DNA from: Halocaridina rubra
Taxonomy: Eukaryota; Arthropoda; Malacostraca; Decapoda; Atyidae
Reading direction: 5' to 3'
Assembly: GCA_037179515.1 (NCBI GenBank)
Contig: JAXCGZ010019137.1
Location: forward strand, 29,877 to 93,876
Length of the DNA stretch: 64,000 nt
Shown here in pieces: positions 29,495-64,000 of the stretch (within the stretch, counting starts at the first letter, position 1; each line of letters opens with the position of its first letter). The position numbers were made by a program, and so were the translations under genes. The notes under the pieces were generated by a model. That model was given only the letters and a program-made list of their open reading frames with translations. It was not told where the DNA came from and searched no databases.

Positions 29495-29578
29495 ATGTGC
29501 CCAGGCCTGATGAGGGCAGTTTTATATTTTGTTTTGGCCCGTCCTGGTGTCACACTCGTAAAAGAAGAAACTTTCGGA
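29495..29578 (+). repeat. LINE-B 3' tail fragment
   Basis: GCCCAGGCCTGATGAGGGCA and then CCTGGTGTCACACTCGTAA match the extreme 3' end of LINE-B (compare 6530-6570 and the complements at 11605-11660 and 36460-36510). It lies within LINE-A. Confidence 0.75.
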
Positions 29579-29624
29579 CACAAGAGAGACACCACAACGA
29601 CAGTATAAAAACAATACACATTCT

Positions 29625-30240
29625 CGGTGATGGAATATGCAAGGCCTGCTTGGACTACTAACCTCACTAAAACACGATACAACACCCTACAGACTATACA
29701 AACAAAGCCCTAAAAACAAGCACAGGCAGATTAGCTACAACACCTACAGACCACATACTCCAAAAAATCAAAATTATCAAAGTCAAAGACTACTTGGATA
29801 TGAGGCACACAAATACTCAAATTAGCCTCCACATATCAACTCCACCAAATACTCTACATAACAGGACCCCACCCACACAAACACCAAGGAACATTAAAGC
29901 AACACCTAACACATGATATCACGCACAAAAACTGTCATCACTTTCCTCAGCCACCCCAAACCAGCTTCTGCAAACATATCCTCACCCAGTTACTTCTCCA
30001 TTCTTTCCAGTCACTCAACAACAACACAAAGCATCTTAATAAAACACCTGGCATCCATCCTTCCTCAAAAGATGTTTCATTACATTCAGCCAACAAAGAT
30101 GGAATTTTATGCACCCATCCTAGCACGAAATATGCCTCATCAGATATTAAATTCCGAATCTGAGGAGCTTATCTGGGAAATAGCTCTAACTCTACCTGCA
30201 GTTTGAATAACATCCAACAAAAATTGAGAGAGGAAACAAT
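29625..30240 (+). mobile_element. LINE-A segment 4 (3' part)
   Basis: Frames at 29637-29825 and 29913-30206 retain the C-terminal region of LINE-A (RLLGYEAHKYSN, which resembles a shifted YLDMRGTQ block, and HPKPASANISSPSYFSI). The A/C-rich bias continues to about 30240 and then stops, just 3' of the cadherin terminal exon. Confidence 0.6.
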
Positions 30241-30441
30241 AGTTACAAGCTAATGTATGGCCACATATATAAATACAGAGAACGTTATCAAATAAAGAAT
30301 TAAATAAACTTAATCTTCTAAATACTCCCTCACCATATAATTAAAAAAAATAAACTGCAAGCTCTGCAGTAAGAATATTTACAAGGCTTTAGGAATGCGA
30401 AGAGCCATAACAACGATAAGTCTCTCTCCTTTTTCGTTAGC

Positions 30442-63127
<32,686 letters not shown>

Positions 63128-63128
63128 C

Positions 63129-63130
<2 letters not shown>

Positions 63131-63211
<81 letters not shown>
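63131..63211. repeat. (GA)n microsatellite at a cadherin acceptor
   Basis: About 40 GA units on +. On the - strand this is a CT tract ending CTCACACAG at the exon starting at 63127. Confidence 0.96.
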
Positions 63212-63214
<3 letters not shown>

Positions 63215-63704
63215 AACATGATATTAAAAGAATAATTTAAATAAAAAGGAGCAGCATTGCACAAAGACAAAATATCATGAAAAGGCTGACATTTAAATTA
63301 TATAATAATAATTACAAAACAACATCTGTACATTTTCTAGAGGACTGTTGTTTTGTACGTTCGATGGGAAACAAATTTACTTTCAATATCAAGAAGGATT
63401 CAAAGAGATAATAACAGGATGAACAAAATTATCCCAGAAACAACTGGGAAAAGAATAAAATAATAGTAAAACATAGAAAGGGAAACAAATTGACTATAAA
63501 GACCAAACAAAATTTAAGGCTAACAAGAATATGGGGAAAATTTCTATAATTTTTGACAAAGGCAATACTAGTAAATTAGTATTAGGTCTGAGAACCTAGC
63601 AATATATAAAGAAACAATTTCACACTTAATGTCAACAAGAATTCAAGAGACAACAAGAGTATGTGGGGAAAAAATAAACAAAAATAGAGGGAAATTGATT
63701 GACT
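63212..63704 (-). other. Cadherin intron, no gene seen
   Basis: AT-rich. Two related stretches (63360-63420 and 63600-63660, with AATTT..ACTTTCAATATCAAGAAG-like wording) suggest an old tandem duplication. Confidence 0.4.
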
Positions 63705-63719
63705 ATTATTATTTCATTA

Positions 63720-63870
63720 ATGATACTTCCTCTGTGTTCCCCTGTGTGTCGTAAGAGTTGACTAAATGGGGCGGAGTGAGGGGACTGGGGATCCCCTCCT
63801 CTGTATAATCTCTTCTCAAAAAGTCAGAGCATTTTACCTTGACTCAGCCACCCCCCTTATAAAGGGAAAA
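63720..63870 (-). repeat. Short interspersed repeat, copy 4
   Basis: The complement has the same modules as the other copies, here complete: CCCTTTATAAGGGGGGTGGC, AGAGGAGGGGATCCCCAGTC, CCATTTAGTCAACTCTTACG and CAGGGGAACACAGAGGAAGT. Confidence 0.68.
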
Positions 63871-63887
63871 TGGTTGCAAGACTGAAC

Positions 63888-64000
63888 CACAGCCGCCGAG
63901 TGGTTAGAATACTTGATTCAGGAGTTGACAGTCCCCCGATCGAGCCCCTCGTGGGGTGTTAGGATAGACATCCAGCAGTAATTTTCAACCACATAAAATG
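63888..64000 (+). repeat. tRNA-like SINE head, truncated by window end
   Basis: GCCGCCGAGTGGTTAGA (63892-63908) resembles an A box and GATCGAGCCCC (63938-63948) a B box, at tRNA-like spacing. A non-tRNA body continues to the window end. A genuine tRNA is unlikely because the acceptor ends do not pair. Confidence 0.6.

Noticed and set aside
63892..63962. Functional tRNA gene
   Set aside because: A and B box likeness is present, but acceptor-stem ends do not pair and a SINE-like body follows.

Overview
This is a 64 kb stretch of an animal nuclear genome. It has spliced genes with kilobase-scale introns, long dinucleotide microsatellites, and heavy decay by LINEs, tRNA-derived SINEs and Tigger-type DNA transposons. 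The arthropod-style classical cadherin, with EGF and laminin-G modules before the membrane, points to an arthropod. The LINE and Tigger mix and the AG/AT microsatellite load suggest a decapod crustacean. The species assignment is inference.

Two host genes are supported, and they converge tail to tail. On the + strand, the last three coding exons of an HTATIP2/TIP30-like short-chain dehydrogenase (1624-1807, 10460-10572, 14111-14278) fit together with matching intron phases and conserved residues; its N-terminal exons lie left of the window. On the - strand, ten exons from 63127 down to 30442 encode the C-terminal part of a neural-cadherin (DN-cadherin) family protein: cadherin repeats, a linker, EGF, LamG, EGF, LamG, EGF modules, one transmembrane helix and a short cytoplasmic tail with its stop codon. 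Its N-terminal exons lie right of the window. The tail has no recognisable catenin-binding motif. The second LamG exon carries several frame breaks next to a 450 bp GA tract.

The 16 kb between the genes, and most introns, are repeats. From 14.46 to 15.66 kb is a (TA)n array. From 22.4 to 30.2 kb one old LINE (A) is split by two independent copies of a CR1/L2-like LINE (D) and a LINE-B tail. From 38.1 to 44.8 kb, inside a cadherin intron, an old Tigger element contains a LINE-D fragment and a second Tigger with perfect 24 bp terminal repeats; that second element itself contains a ~181 bp satellite array. Jockey-like LINE-B copies lie at 5.1-6.6, 11.6-12.3 and 36.5-38.0 kb. A decayed RTE-like LINE-C lies at 6.7-9.0 kb (- strand). 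MITEs and SINEs are scattered through both genes' introns.

No CRISPR array, operon or bacterial feature is present. The points most worth following are the unusual cadherin tail, the frame breaks in its LamG2 exon, the nested transposons, and a decayed 2A-like motif in LINE-A.
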